From Tubulanus polymorphus (taxonomy: Eukaryota > Nemertea > Palaeonemertea > Tubulaniformes > Tubulanidae), in contig NC_134033.1 in NCBI RefSeq assembly GCF_964204645.1, positions 4,087,631 to 4,151,630 on the forward strand: DNA of 64,000 nucleotides. Direction: 5' to 3'. The position numbers were made by a program, and so were the translations under genes. A model generated the notes under the pieces. That model did not search any database, was not told the origin of the DNA, and saw only the letters and a program-made list of their open reading frames with translations. This document shows positions 34,901 to 48,225 of the stretch, piece by piece (the stretch's first letter is position 1; every line of letters begins with the position of its first letter).

Positions 34901-36934
34901 CAAATTGTAGAGATGACCAGACAGGATCACCAACTGTTAACTGATTGTTATAGTAATAAGCGTATGCTACTACAGTAACCGGTCCACCTGATGTAATCAG
35001 GCTGACGACAGATCGACCGTAGTATGAACCAGGACAATACGGACCATTGCGTCTAACTGTGAAATTACTACCATCAAATATAAAAAAACCAGCTCGATCA
35101 CAGTTTTCTGATAGCACTGTTAGTTTCAAATGTTCTTCATACATGTTCACTTTCCAGTTTAGTTGTAATGTAGTTACACGATACAATGTATTCTTTGATC
35201 TCGGGAACAAGTGACCACCTGTTATTGTCACGCCTACATCAATCTGAAATATAAGGAAATTGATAACAACATTGAACGTTTACAATAAATTTTTACGTTT
35301 ACAATCCTCCCCCCGTAATGACATTTTGTCCCTGTACATTTCCTCTCTGGTCAATATCACCTAGTTTTTATGTGCTATAGTGTTTGTCGTTCTTGCTTGA
35401 TATATGTACTGTGTAATGCCATACTTTTAGTCACTCTTGAAAATGGTTTTTAGCATAAGACCGAAAATTCGAGGTTTTAATAGATTTAGATAGTTTTGAT
35501 GTTTTAAAATCTTTATCGATCCTGTGATTGTGGGACTCATATTTCATTCGTCTCTCGCGATTTATTGCGTAGTTTTATCACGTTGAACAATACAACAATT
35601 TCAAATTCCCTATTACAATGATTCTATTACACGAACCCAATTTACAAATCACTGTTATAAACTTACCCTTATCCTTGGCTTGTTGACGTAGACGTCTGAT
35701 ATTGTCATCGATTTCACTTCAAATTCTATTTTCAAATTCGATCTTAAAAAATCCGATGTCGTTAAAACGCACAGAATCACGAGAAATCCGTCTGATTTTA
35801 CACTCAGAGATTTAAGATGGTTAAAACTGAGTAAAATATCAATTCTCACAATACGTAACCCTTCCTGTTTATATACACCAACGACACCTGGTGACGAGAC
35901 GAGATCACGTGTCCAGTTGAAGACGACGTACTGCAGAACATCGACTGTGATAGACCAGCAGTATAAGTGTTTAGACTGAGTTACTATATGTGGTATTCCA
36001 TCAATTGTAGTGAGCAGTCCTGATTTATTATAGACTTGAATTAACGGGTTAGAGACTTTCCAATCTGATATTTTGTAAACTTGCACGAGTAACTGCGACT
36101 TAACTCTACTTGAAAAAAAATCAATACGTGCTCTTTTAGTTTTAGTATAAAACGATGAAGGTGGATGTCCGGTTTGTTCTCGTATAAGAGCTATAGGTTC
36201 ACTGGTGCTGTTCCATCCGTCGTAAATTTGAGGACGAGTTTTCATTGGATCCTCACCTGGTCTTAATCTGAAATCTATCCGTATGAACGTTAAATTCATT
36301 GCAAACCCGTCTGGCATCCCGATCCATTCAAATTTTAACTGCAATTTACATAGCAGGGTAGAAATCGCGAATTTATAACCTGTTTGAGTTGGTAATTCTT
36401 CTACTGCACCTTTGAAAATGCATTTATATTCGATTTTCAAACGACTCTGTTCTTCAAAACGATATATAATATAAACCCGACTACCTCGCGCTCCATCGAC
36501 GTTACTCCTAAACAACAACGAAATCAAATCGCTACTGCGGATATCTAGTTGTTTTCTTCCGGTAGCGCAGAGTTTGTTGTCGGACTCACCGACGAGAAGG
36601 TAGTTTTCGTTACAGAATATCGACGGCTCGATGTCGTAGTAAACTTGAACGAGAAAACTTCCCGGTAAAGAGCTGTTGACGAACCAACGACATTCAACAC
36701 CGCGAACTAACGACGGATAGTTCGGTGAAACGATGTAACCAGACGTAGAATCGACGGAGTATTGAGTGTTGCTACAAGATGAACTGACTGTAACAGACGC
36801 GGCTTCCTCGACAGAGTTTGCGCGATCAGCCCGCGTAAATATACTATCTCCGCAAGCGATCAGTAAAACTACGAACAACGCTTTCATTCGCTGCATATTG
36901 AACACAATTCACGCTTCAAAACAAACACATTTCT

Positions 36935-37215
36935 AACTATTTCCAAATTTGCGCGATATTTCTCTAAAGAGTCGCTGCAAAGTAATGACGAATTCGCAAA
37001 TGGCAGAAGTTGACGAATTGATCGAGTCCAATTATTTTGTAAAAAAATCCGCCCATCAAACTGGCGCCAGTCTCGTATTTGTAAAACTTTAATCTGCTCT
37101 CGGTTTCGCTGTAATTACCGCGGTTTCTAAATTTAGACGTGTTTCAATATATCTTGTTTATAATCATGTGCAATTATTTCTCTAAAAATATTTACAGTCG
37201 CTCCCGAACTGCGTT
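36935..37215 (-). promoter_or_regulatory. Conserved 5' flank of P3, candidate promoter
   Basis: It aligns with the upstream blocks of the other copies, including CTGGCGCCAGTCTCGT at about 37062. Small differences (TTAATCTGCTCTCGG for TTCATCTGTTCTCGG) are the only variation seen. Function is inferred from position. Confidence 0.4.
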
Positions 37216-37426
37216 CAGTTTGTGATAATATTCGATGACATTTTCTATCTATACTGCAAAATATTCTGCGTCTCTGTAAAACACTTCGTCAATATCTGTT
37301 TCGACAATTCACACTCTACAGTCAATATAATAACTGAGTTGAAGCTAAGTGAAGCGCGTGGATATCTGATTGTGGTGAGTAATAGGTCTTGTTTGGTACA
37401 GATTGTTTTGAAGAAACAACAGCAAC

Positions 37427-37506
37427 CAAGTAAGGGGATGACAGCGGTAGAGAAATGTTCAGAATCTTTAGTTAGGAAACAGTGACAATAACCGCGGCGA
37501 GAATCT
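37427..37506 (-). pseudogene. Orphan 7TM exon fragment upstream of P3, internally deleted
   Basis: Two short pieces match the helix 3-4 part of receptor exon 3: a GATGACAGCGGTAGA piece, and an AAACAGTGACAATAACC piece that is further along in intact copies. The order and spacing show an internal deletion. It is the most decayed of the four upstream fragments. Confidence 0.5.
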
Positions 37507-40500
37507 GACTCGCGCACTCTGATTCGGTCCGTTCTAAATTTGTCCCGTTCCGGACCCGTTTTGAACGGTCTAACTGGTTCGTAGTTTGAACGCGACGAAA
37601 GTCCAACCAATAATAAATGAGGTGAATTAATAATTCCGAAACTTATGATCATTATTTAAAAACGTTTGATTTGTCTCAATCTATGTACATTACAGTCCGT
37701 TTGGCATTTTACTTGACACGGATCAGTAAAATTCATCGCACTGAATTGTTTTTATTCCTCCTTCCTCTTTTCGGCACAATTTTTCAACAAAAGAAAATTC
37801 TGTTATTCCTTTCCAGGTTTCAATCCAGTTACTTATAAAAGTTATGTTCATCTTAATATTCAATCTCATGATTTGCGAAAAATAGCTCTTTTTTTCATTT
37901 TTCCCATTATTTGAATCAACTTAATCATGATTTCCAATTATTTTCGTTTTTTGCGGTCCTTTGAGGTTTTTTGTGTTGAATACTCTAATGATAAAACAAA
38001 TTAATTTTCGTTTTTCCCATTTGTCTCCCTCTGTTTTGGAACGCCTACACGTATGATGGCAAAAATGATGATCTGATATGTTCGGTCACCGATAGTTGGG
38101 GAAATGTTTGTGTGTCTAAATAATTATTATTGAGAATAAGTTGGCGCCAGCGGTAGATTCAACTTTTAAGTATCTGATATAATTTGTTCTTCTGGTACGA
38201 AATTATCATCGGTTGATAATAGTTTTAATTCAGATATATTAAAGAACTTTAAAATATTGTATTATTTCAACACTGGTGTATATTCGGTCCGTGAAAAAGA
38301 ACATATTTCAATATTCCCCAATCAACTGTGTTTATGCATTATGATGTTATATTTTTGGTGGGAGGTGCTTCGTCTTTCAGAGACTGTTATATTGATAAAT
38401 CTAACTAACAACGACCTCGCGGGAAACATGAATTTTTAATCCGTATCATTTTCATCGAGTGATTAAATCATTGTTAAACTCAATTCTTCTTTCGGAACTA
38501 AATGACAATACTTCATAGATTTTTGAGGGTTGAATCGTAGATTACTATTTAGAAATATAACGCCTTCAAATTAGGGGAATTTTATATCCATGAAACCCTA
38601 AATCCTAGTTTCAAACGGATGATTCCCTCTCGCTCCATCAAACCCGCTTATATTTACGCAAGAATCTTGGGGATATAGATGTTAGAGAATTAGATATTAA
38701 TGTAAGCTTAATCCTTCACAGTTAGAAATAATATTGAAGGTTTTTTACGAGTTAGTAATTCGGAAAACACGACTCCGGTAAAATTTCTACCAATTCCAGC
38801 AAGTTTTGAGTTAGATATAACTAAAAACCAAAATTAACGGTAGTTATGGTAATCGGGGTAATTATGCCCTGCTGTTAACTTATCTCATAGTATTCGTTCA
38901 TCTAATGCGGTCACGTGACTCCAAACAAACTCAACCAAGTTTTAGGATTTCGAGGTTCAAGCCGGGGCTGATTATCCGTAGAATTGTCACCGGTTGTGGT
39001 ATTTGTCTAAAAATACACTTATAAACTAGTTTATACGTCCACGATTGAATGTAATTTCGACGATTCAATTCATACGACAAACTATTTTCGCATTTCATCA
39101 TTTCTCTGGTTTTCAATGTTGTGGTTTTCAGTGGTTCATAAAATACCGATCTGATTAAGGTCCTGTCTAATATAGATGAGCTGTTCCTTGATAAATGAGG
39201 AATATATGAACATATGTGTTAATTAGTAAATTGTCCTATAGTATACGCCCCATGGTTGGGCTGTTTTTGAAATAGAACCCAAATGTTAGAAGAACTTATA
39301 ATTCTTTGAGCACTCACCTGGCATTTTGTATTAATTGTTTTAGGGGTACTCTGGTGAATAAAATCGGGTTGATACTATTTATACGAATGTAAAACAGTCA
39401 TAAACTTAAAATCATCGATATCATTGTTTATTTTTCATTGATAGTATAATTATTTTTTTATGTTTTTCAAAGCTGGAAGAAAAAACGTCAGAATATTTAT
39501 TTCAAGCGAATCTATTATGTTTGAAAATCTTTGTTAAGACGAGGTAAAGTTTGCAAAACAATATTTTTCTAATAGAAATAATGTTATTAAAGAAATAAAA
39601 GATGGATGTGTTTGATCATGATGAACTTTGATATATGATAAATTCTTTGAGTACAATACCTATCATTTAGCAACGTATAATAGTTGTCATAAGAATAAAA
39701 CGACATACATTCATCATCATGTTATTACTCTTCAATTGTTAATAAGTTTAGTTTATAGCAACCTTTTCACCGTTGTATGGAATTCAGTGGTTCATGTGAT
39801 AGCGATTTAATTAAGGTCCTATCGTAAAATAGAGTAGAGTTTCTTACAGAGAGACTTACATTATAATTCCTCAAGCACGTAATCTGGCATTTTCTATAAT
39901 TGTTGAATGAAAATAAATACGATTCACATAAAAACCTTTCGATCGTTTCATGAAGTTTTTAGCAACAATTAAAGGTTGATTCAAATGAAGCCCTTTGGGC
40001 TTGGCCCTGCTTTGTTTATTTCATCGTTGTTTCTATCATGAGTTTTCTTCGAATAAATGATATTGACTTTTATCACTTGTGGTGACTCTTTCTCATAGTC
40101 GAGAAGTTTGAATTGGTCAGTGTGGACGGTTTATGAATTTACACGCGCCAATTCGCTGTACTTGGAAAAATCCGACATGATTGCAAAAATAAGGATTCGA
40201 GCATGCAAGCACTGGACCCTAACACCTTTGGTCCCTCTAGACCCATAACTGTAAACCTCGCGATTGAAAAAGCTGCCATTTGGTTCACAGAAACGACACT
40301 ATACCTCGGTGGCAGCACCGTACGGTCTAATTCAATGCAAATGTACTATATTGATAAAGACGAATAGAAGCAAGCGGGTTCGTAATGGGAGATTTTCCGA
40401 GTTTTTGAGCTGGTAAGTGATTTAGATATTCATTCATTACAATAAAAATTATAATAAATTTCTCTAGATGTTATTAAACATCGAAGTTCCTAATTTACAT

Positions 40501-41499
40501 AAACTTCATAGAATCTACTGAAAACGCTCTTGAAGATTTTTCATCGAATTAACATGGATGATAATTCGGGTTATAGACAATGAAAATTCGATTTAATGAA
40601 AGTATTGCAAACTAGTGTTTCATCTAATTCATGTTATTTTCAAAAGGATTTGAGGCGTTGCATAAACATATCATTTCAACGCGATCTACTTCATACAGTG
40701 AAATATTCGCTAAGATATTGAAGTTAAGATGTACAGAGTCAGTCCGGTATCATATCTAGCCAATGGTGGTCGTCGTGTCCATTGAACCATGGCGTAATCT
40801 GTTTATATCGTGTCCTGTTATTATTGTCCTCGGTCTTTGAAATCACGAAATTAAATTGAATTGTAAAACGTTCGATTCGAAGTGAATCAGTTCGAGGATC
40901 AATTCTTGTAACATTGGTCAAATCCAGCATACAATTATGTGTAGCCCATACGAGCACTTTGACCACAATCTAAAGCTTAGCGGATACTGACGTATTCAGC
41001 ATTTCTACATGAACGTCCTTGAGATCACTCGCTGGTCTAACACGCTTTGAATCGTCCAGTAGAATTTAAAGTATTTGTATTTTTTTCTATGTCGCCCTTT
41101 CGCAATTGCTCTGATTGCTACCATGCCGATTAAACCAACCCAAATCGACCGGAAGACTCAAAATCTTCCGGAATAAACTAAGAAGCTCCACACGTCACAT
41201 GATTCATGGCGAGTAGACATTTTGTGGAGTCAAATGTATAATCATCATGATTTAATTTCAATACACTGCAGAGCTATGTGATGTCCATTCAAAACTTATG
41301 TTTCAAAAATGAGCGCAAATTATCGCAACAATGGGGACCTCGGGGAATCGCCACAAAATGGCGCCTAGAAACTGGAAACTTATTTAATGTGAATCATTGT
41401 ATTCGTTCATCTAATGCGGTCACGTGCCTCAGGATTCGAGGTTCAAACCCGATTTATAGATAGGCAAACATTATACAGGGACTCGTGTCAAACTGTGGT
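37507..41499. other. Long 3' spacer of P4, chimeric
   Basis: No gene was recognised in 4 kb. The left part, about 37740-38960, is paralogous to the P6 3' flank (about 59520-61440). The right part, about 40560-41499, is paralogous to the P1 and P5 3' flanks without their retrotransposon. A short sequence with ATTCGTTCATCTAATGCGG occurs at both about 38893 and 41401, marking the join. Within it, about 39120-39175 and 39780-39835 are diverged copies of each other (GTGGTTCATxxxATA and TTAAGGTCCT). Confidence 0.55.
40560..40860. repeat. Retrotransposon-free version of the 1-190/1686-1840 flank
   Basis: Here the sequence ATCTACTTCATA is followed directly by CAGTGAAATATTCG and then ATATTGAAGTT. In three other places a non-LTR relic with a TATAC tail lies between the equivalents of these two flanks. 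This is therefore the pre-insertion arrangement. The copy then continues into the dispersed repeat (40740-40850). Confidence 0.6.
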
Positions 41500-44400
41500 T
41501 TATTTACTGGATGTCGTCAATCCTAGTCGTCGTTTATTGCGTTCACGAATAGATTTCATATCGATATTTAGTATTGTATAAAGCAGCGGATTCAGAGACG
41601 AGTTGATCGGTAAAAATAGAACGGCCAGCCAAGCGGCCACCTGGTTCGGTATCTCGACCGAAAATACGGCGCAAAACTGAACGGTTATTATCGGTAGCCA
41701 GCAAAATAAATTACAAAGATTGATTACTAAACTCCTTCGAGCTAAAACCAGTTCGGTAGGATCGGCTCTACCCGAGCCCGACCTACTTCCAGATACGAGT
41801 CTATACATCTGGGCGTACGTCGTCATTATCGTAGCCAATATGGCCGAATTAAACAAGGCAAAAATAGCGAATGAATAGTGCCAGCCATCGACGTCGATCG
41901 TCAGTAAATTCATAGGCAAACAAACTCCAGTTGTACCGTAAAAATTGTCTCCGAAGTAAGACGACGATGACAGCGGTAGAATAGAAACTGTGCTTATAAC
42001 GAGCCAACAAATGCTGCAAATACCGATAACGTATTTCGGAGTTATAATCGCACTTCTAGAAAACGGGTTGACGATATTTGAATATCTCTGACGTGTTAGA
42101 AATAAGAGAAAAGTCAAGGAACCTTCGCACGAAACGGTGACAATAACCCCGGCGAGACGACATAATGAGCTATCCGTCCAGGTTTCAGAATTCAGATAAT
42201 AAACGCCTTTGAACACGTAGTCAGCTCCTGCGATCAAAAACAAATAGACCGACATCAGAAAATCACAACCGGCAATATTTATGATGAGGTTATCCGAAGA
42301 TGTGTTACGTGTTCCGGCGGATTCCATCCGCAAAGCATGAACGCGAAATATAATAACGATACTGTTAGCGAGAAAACTGAAAGATGCGATCATCCAGATG
42401 ATGGCTCTCAGTACAGCGTTACCCATCAGGTCAGAGCAGGTCGAAAATTGATCAGCTTCGGGAAGACATCGGTCAACATTCGGTGCCATGCAGCAAAATT
42501 TGTAAGCATCCGAAGCGAGGTATTTCAATGATGTAAGATCGCCAAGGACGTTTCTTTGTACGGATATTACTTCAAAATTGTTGACAAGGTTTAAAATTTC
42601 AAGTCGAACCAATCCAGAAAAAGCATTAGCTGGAAATATATTGGATTCTGTTACTACTGATATTTAACGACTGTAATGCGGATAAACCTTTAAATACATT
42701 TTCACCGAGAACCGATATAGAAAGTCCGTGAAGATCGAGAACAGTTAGTGACGTCAGACCTCGGAAACTACCGTCTTCTAAATGTTGCAGCGGATTTCCG
42801 ATAAGAAATAGTTGTTTTAAACCGATCAAACCTGCGAATGTATTAGCAGATAACGATGTTATGCGGTTGTGTGTAAGGTCTAATGCGTATAGATTATTTA
42901 GATTAGAAAACGCGTTTGGAAGGATGTAAGACAAATTATTGCCCGAAATATCGAGAAAACGAAGATAAATGAAAGAGTTGAACGTCGACTCGTTAGATAC
43001 GACTCTGTTATTCGACAGAATCAAAACCCGAGTTGATTCTATAAAACGACCAGTAATATCTGATAAAAGAGCATCTTCACAATCGATGAAACGACCCCGG
43101 CAATTACAACGTTCAGGACACGTGACCTTACAGTATGACTCGTCATCAGAGTTATGTTTACAATTTACGACACCGTCGCAGACTTCAGATTGCGGAATAC
43201 ATCGATTTTCCTGGCCACATTTAAACATTCCCGGACACGACCAAGTCTCGCAGTTTCGTTCATCTTCTGAATTAGGACAATCGGATCGACCGTCACAAAC
43301 GTGTCTGATCGGTATACAGTAAGATGCCGGACATTTTACAGTACCAGCCGCGCATTCGAAGTCATTACACGCGAGTATATGTTCAAGATTTCTACATACC
43401 GGGAAACCAATCGGCATCCTTTCTAAAATACACCTTTCGTGTCGGGAATAACAGCGAGGAGAATTGAACGAACATCTTTGTTCATCCGATTCCTTACACA
43501 GATCTGTGAAACGAGTCGTACAGTGATTGTCATTATTACAGTAAACCTCGGGATTCACTGTCATATTAGTGACCAATTCGTCTTCTTCGAGACTTCCGCT
43601 ACAATCTACAACACCATCCCGATACAACTGAGAACTAATACATTCACCGTCCGCGCACGAGAACCCCTGACAAAGTGCGGTAGTGCATCCGATCTCATCG
43701 GAACCGTCTTTACAGTCGGCTAGTCCGTCACATCGTTTATAACTATCGATGCATTGGTGATTGGAACAGCGATATTGCGTAGATAAACACGGTGGATGAT
43801 AGCACGAGTTCTCATCCGAGCCATCGACGCAATCTCTCATAAAGTCGCAGAAACCGCTAATCGATATAACCTGTCCATCGTTACAGCGGAACTGACTGTG
43901 TAAATTGAGATCCGTACAATTGAGTTCATCTTCACCGTGTTGACAGTCGTGTCTGGTATCACATACGCGATGGTCGCTGATACATCTTTGATCGTTACAT
44001 TCAAACTGCCACGATTTACAACCGCTTATAGAAGCTAACTCTTCACCAGTTACATTATAGGTACATAACACGGAATGTACTTTATCTTTCGTATCATCGA
44101 AAGGTTTTAATAACCATTTAATTGATTGAATATGAGTAATTTCATTTCTGGTCACCAGTGGTTTGATAACTTTGAATCCGTCGCGGTCCATTGTCAGAAT
44201 AGCGCCATATTGATGTCGATATTGAAATTCGTTGATCAAATTTTTCAAGTCGCTCTCTGTATTTGAGGAGATTCGTACTATTTCGGCGCGGATGCTGTGA
44301 CACATTTCTCTAGCACTCCGAATATTCAAACCTCGATTGTTTTTCCAGTCGGTTAGTATTTGATAACATTGTCCGGTAATTGTTACCCAACCTCTTGGAC

Positions 44401-47400
44401 AGGTTGAATTAATCAAAGTAATATCGGGAATCATTTGATCTATGGTTTTATTTAATTCTGTATTTGTTGAATTGTTCGCATCGTTTATCGTTGAATTGTG
44501 TTTGTTTTTGATGTCGATTCTCTCAGATTCACAAATGAATGTCGTGTGCGTCTCCTCGATTTGACACGGGAATCGAACCCAGTTCGCTGATCCTCGGGGA
44601 TTATTCAGGATCATCGCCGTACACGGCATATTGACGTCATTTATCGGTTGTTTTCTCAGCGGAGATATCAATCGTCGAATAACTTCTGGTATAGTTTCAT
44701 TAATAACAGGTTTATACCACTCTGTTTAGCTCAATGGTTTACCGTCAGTCCACGTGTAATAACCATCATTCTGTTTCGTGAAGAAAATGAAATATATCAT
44801 TTCTTTAAAAATCATCCTATTCTAATTCATTTTTGTATACATTAGTCTTACCTTCCATTTTAATCCAATCATCATTATGAGCGCTTTTAATGTGTACGCC
44901 ATTCGGAGAAGTTCTGTAGCGAATAATCTTTTGATGGAAATCATTTCCTGTTATGAGTTGATACTGAGTAGATGTCCCGCGTACTTCTGTCTACAGTATA
45001 TTTCAGCGTTCTCCCAATTCAGACGTTCATCTCTGATGAATTTGATGCAGGAAATTCCCGAATCCAGAAATCCTTGTTTACAGAAGAAATCATCGAAATG
45101 TTTAATCGGTAACGACTCGTGTAAAGTGTATTGTATTTGAAATATCGGAATGAAATTGTTTACTTCAAAACGCAGAGTATTATCTGTTAAACTATAAAAT
45201 ATAAGTCCACGAACCGCGTTATTTTCACATATTAATGTTTCGTGTTGGGTCCTAATAATTTCGAACAGTTTTCCATTTTGGAAGAGGTTGTACATTATCA
45301 GCTGTATCAAAATGATTGGATCATTCTCACGCGCGTTGTTTGTTTCACATGAAACTGATCCAACAAATTTGACAATAAATCTGTAATATTGAAATATATT
45401 TTGTTGTATCGGGTTTTTAAATACATAGGGAATAGATTTTGATGTACGTCCTGCCCAACCCGGGTAGTTCGGTGACTGCACGAGTCCACATTTATCTTTA
45501 GTAGTAACTGAAAGAAATGAACTGTCAAATCCATAACTATCTGCTTTTTTCACTCCTAAACATTTACGACGTAATTTAACTATAAGTGGTCCTTGCCAAA
45601 ACCCAAACTCATTAACTGTGAAATCAACAGTGTTAAATACGAGACTGTTTTTAAGAAACCGATCACTCAAACTCAGAAACTGATCACATCGCAATGAAAT
45701 CATGAGAAAACATTTATCAGTTTGATATTCGTGTTCTGATAATATGTGAATATTTTTCAAGGGAAGGCGTCGATTTCCAGGTGTAATCACGAGACAGTGT
45801 GACGTCATATTGATCTGACGTTCTTCATCCTCTAGAACGTAACCGTCACAATCAGTAGGTGCAAATGTAAGATATGACCGGTCAGAACGAACAAATGTTA
45901 ACTGATTGTTATAGTAATAAGCGTATGCTACTACAGTAACCGGTCCACCTGATGTAATCAGGCTGACGACTGATCGACCGTAGTATGAACCAGGACAATA
46001 CGGACCATAGCGTCTAGCTGTGAAATTACTACCATCAAATATATAAAAACCAGCTCGATCACAGTTTTCTGATAGCACTGTTAGTTTCAACTGTTCTTCA
46101 TAGATGTTCACTTTCCAGTTTAGTTGTAATGTAGTTACACGATACAATGTATTCTTTGATCTCGGGAACATGTGAGCAATTATTAATGGTTCTACAGTCT
46201 TTCTTGCCTAAAACACATAACGATATTGATAATAGTATTGAGTATTACCTTTAAAGTCAAATGCAAAGTTAGAAAAACTGAATTTACAAATCATTGTTAT
46301 AAACGTACAGATATCCTTTTCTTGTTGACGTAGACGTCTGATATTTTCATTGATATCACTTCAAATTCTATTTTCAAATTCGATCTTAAAAAATCCGATG
46401 TCGTTAAAACGCACAGAATCACGAGAAATCCGTCTGATTTTACACTCAGAGATTTAAGATGGTTAAAACTGAGTAAAATATCAGTTCTCACAATACGTAA
46501 CCCTTCCTGTTTATATACACCAACGACACCTGGTGACGAGACGAGATCACGTGTCCAGTTGAAGACGACGTACTGCAGAACATCGACTGTGATAGACCAG
46601 CAGTATAAGTGTTTAGACTGAGTTACTATATGTGGTATTCCATCAATTGTAGTGAGCAGTCCTGATTTATTGTAGACTTGAATTAACGGGTTAGAGATGT
46701 TCCAATCTGATATTTTGTAAACTTGCACGAGTAACTGCGACTTAACTCTACTTGAAAAAAAATCAATACGTGCTTTATTAGCTTTATTAGTTTTAGTATA
46801 AAACGATGAAGGTGGATGTCCGGTTTGTTCTCGTATAAGAGCTATAGGTTCACTGGTGCTGTTCCATCCGTCGTAAATTTGAGGACGAGTTTTCATTGGA
46901 TCCTCACCTGGTCTTAATCTGAAATCTATCTGTATGAACGTTAAATTCATTGCAAACCCGTCTGGCATCCCGATCCATTCTAACAACAATTTACATCGCC
47001 GGGTAAAAATCATGAATTCATGACCTGTTTGAGTTGGTATTTCGTTAACTGCATGTTTTGAACATGTATGTACGATTTTCAAGCGACTCTGTTCCTCAAA
47101 ACGGTATATAATATAAACCCGACTACCTCGCGCTCCATCGACGTTACTCCTAAACAACAACGTAATCAAATCGTTACTGCGGATATCTAGTCGTTTTCTT
47201 CCGGTAGCGCAGAGTTTGTTGTCGGACTCACCGACGAGAAGGTAGTTTTCGTTACAGAATATCGACGGCTCGATATCGTGGTAAACTTGAACGAGAAAAC
47301 TTCCCGGTAAAGAGCTGTTGACGAACCAACGACATTCAACACCGCGCTCTAACGACGGATAGTTCGGTGAAACGATGTAACCGGACGTAGAATCGACGGA

Positions 47401-47538
47401 GTATTGAGTGTTGTTACAAGATGAACTGACTGTAACAGACGCGGCTTCCTCGACAGAGTTTGCGCGATCAGCCCGCGTAAATATACAGTCTCCGCAAGCG
47501 ATCAGTAAAACTACAAACAACGCTTTCATTCGCTGCAT
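41500..47538 (-). pseudogene. P4: receptor pseudogene with three disabling lesions
   Basis: Exons at the usual borders are 47538-46309, 46207-44852 and 44770-41500. Three lesions are visible against the other copies. A TAA at 44951-44953 replaces a Glu codon in C-type lectin 1 in exon 2. A TAA at 44726-44728 replaces a Tyr codon early in exon 3. A one-base insertion at about 42626 in the sixth LRR shifts the frame ahead of the 7TM. Domain content otherwise matches P1, and the tail ends TTSSK. Intron 1 is only 101 bp with a different acceptor (TTTTAG) and a weaker donor (GTACGT). It cannot make the full receptor. The ectodomain up to the first stop could still be made as a soluble CUB protein. 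Confidence 0.85.
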
Positions 47539-47574
47539 ATTGAACACAATTCACGCTTCAAAACAAACACATCT

Positions 47575-47850
47575 CTAACTCTTTCCAAGTTTGCACGACC
47601 TTTCTCTAAAGAGTATGTGCAAAGTTATGACGAATTCGTAAATGGCAGAAGTTGACGAATTGATCGAGTCCAACTATTTCGTAAAAAATCCGCCCAATAA
47701 ACTGGCGCCAGTCTCGTATATGTGAAACTTTCATCTGTTCTCGGTTTCGCTGTAATTACCGCGGTTTCTAAATTTAGACGTGTTTCAATATATCGTGTTT
47801 ATCATCGTGTGCAATTATTTCTCTATAAAATTTTTCAGTCGCTCCCGAAC
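47575..47850 (-). promoter_or_regulatory. Conserved 5' flank of P4, candidate promoter
   Basis: It aligns with the other four upstream blocks, including CTGGCGCCAGTCTCGT at about 47703. It is retained although the coding region is broken, which is expected if the loss is recent. Confidence 0.35.
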
Positions 47851-48064
47851 TGCGTTCAGTTTGTGATAATATTCGATAATATTTTCTATCTATACCTCAA
47901 AATATTCTGCGTCTCTGTAAAACACTTTGTCAATATCGGTTTTGACAATTCACACTCTACAGTCAATATAATAACTGAGTTGAAGCTAAGTGAAGCGCAT
48001 TGATATCTGATTGTGGCGGGTAAGGATTTGTTCGGTACTGACTTTTCGGAGAACCAACGCCAAC

Positions 48065-48225
48065 CAAGTAAGACGACGATGACAGCGGTAGAATAGAAAC
48101 CGTGCTTATAACGAGCCAACAAATGCAGCAAATGCCGATAACGTATTTCGGTGTTATAATCGGACTTTTAGAAAACGGGTTGACGATATTTAGATATTTA
48201 CGATATTTAGAATTAAGAGATAGTT
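48065..48225 (-). pseudogene. Orphan 7TM exon fragment upstream of P4
   Basis: About 160 bases match the helix 3-4 region of receptor exon 3, including the QRY neighbourhood near its right end, where the match becomes patchy. It is on the same strand as the genes. Both ends are abrupt. It matches the fragments upstream of P2 and P5 in position and extent. Confidence 0.75.

Larger units (their letters stand above)
23323..36896 (-). pseudogene. P3: receptor locus split by a BEL/Pao retrotransposon
   Basis: Exons on the minus strand are 36896-35667, 35243-33891 and a third exon now in two pieces, 33809-31948 and 24706-23323. The break falls in the second to third LRR. Without the retrotransposon and one copy of its 5-bp target duplication the third exon is 3246 bases, a multiple of three, with no stop. 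So the gene was open (about 1942 residues) when the element landed. CUB, lectin, LDLa, LRR, QRY and NPLLY features match P1; lectin-like 2 is three residues shorter. The C-terminus ends KRQQKK, as in P2. Introns are 423 and 81 bp. Downstream of the left LTR an LRR-7TM frame stays open for over 460 codons, but no in-frame ATG joins it to the LTR. Confidence 0.85.

Noticed and set aside
38257-38439. A 60-residue plus-strand frame in the P4 spacer
   Set aside because: The paralogous stretch at about 60740-60900 has indels that break the frame, with no sign of codon constraint.
41430-41455. GATTCGAGGTTCAAACCCG resembling a tRNA B box, also near 61424
   Set aside because: No A box at a suitable distance and no cloverleaf can be drawn by eye. 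It is simply part of the shared 3' flank of the receptors.
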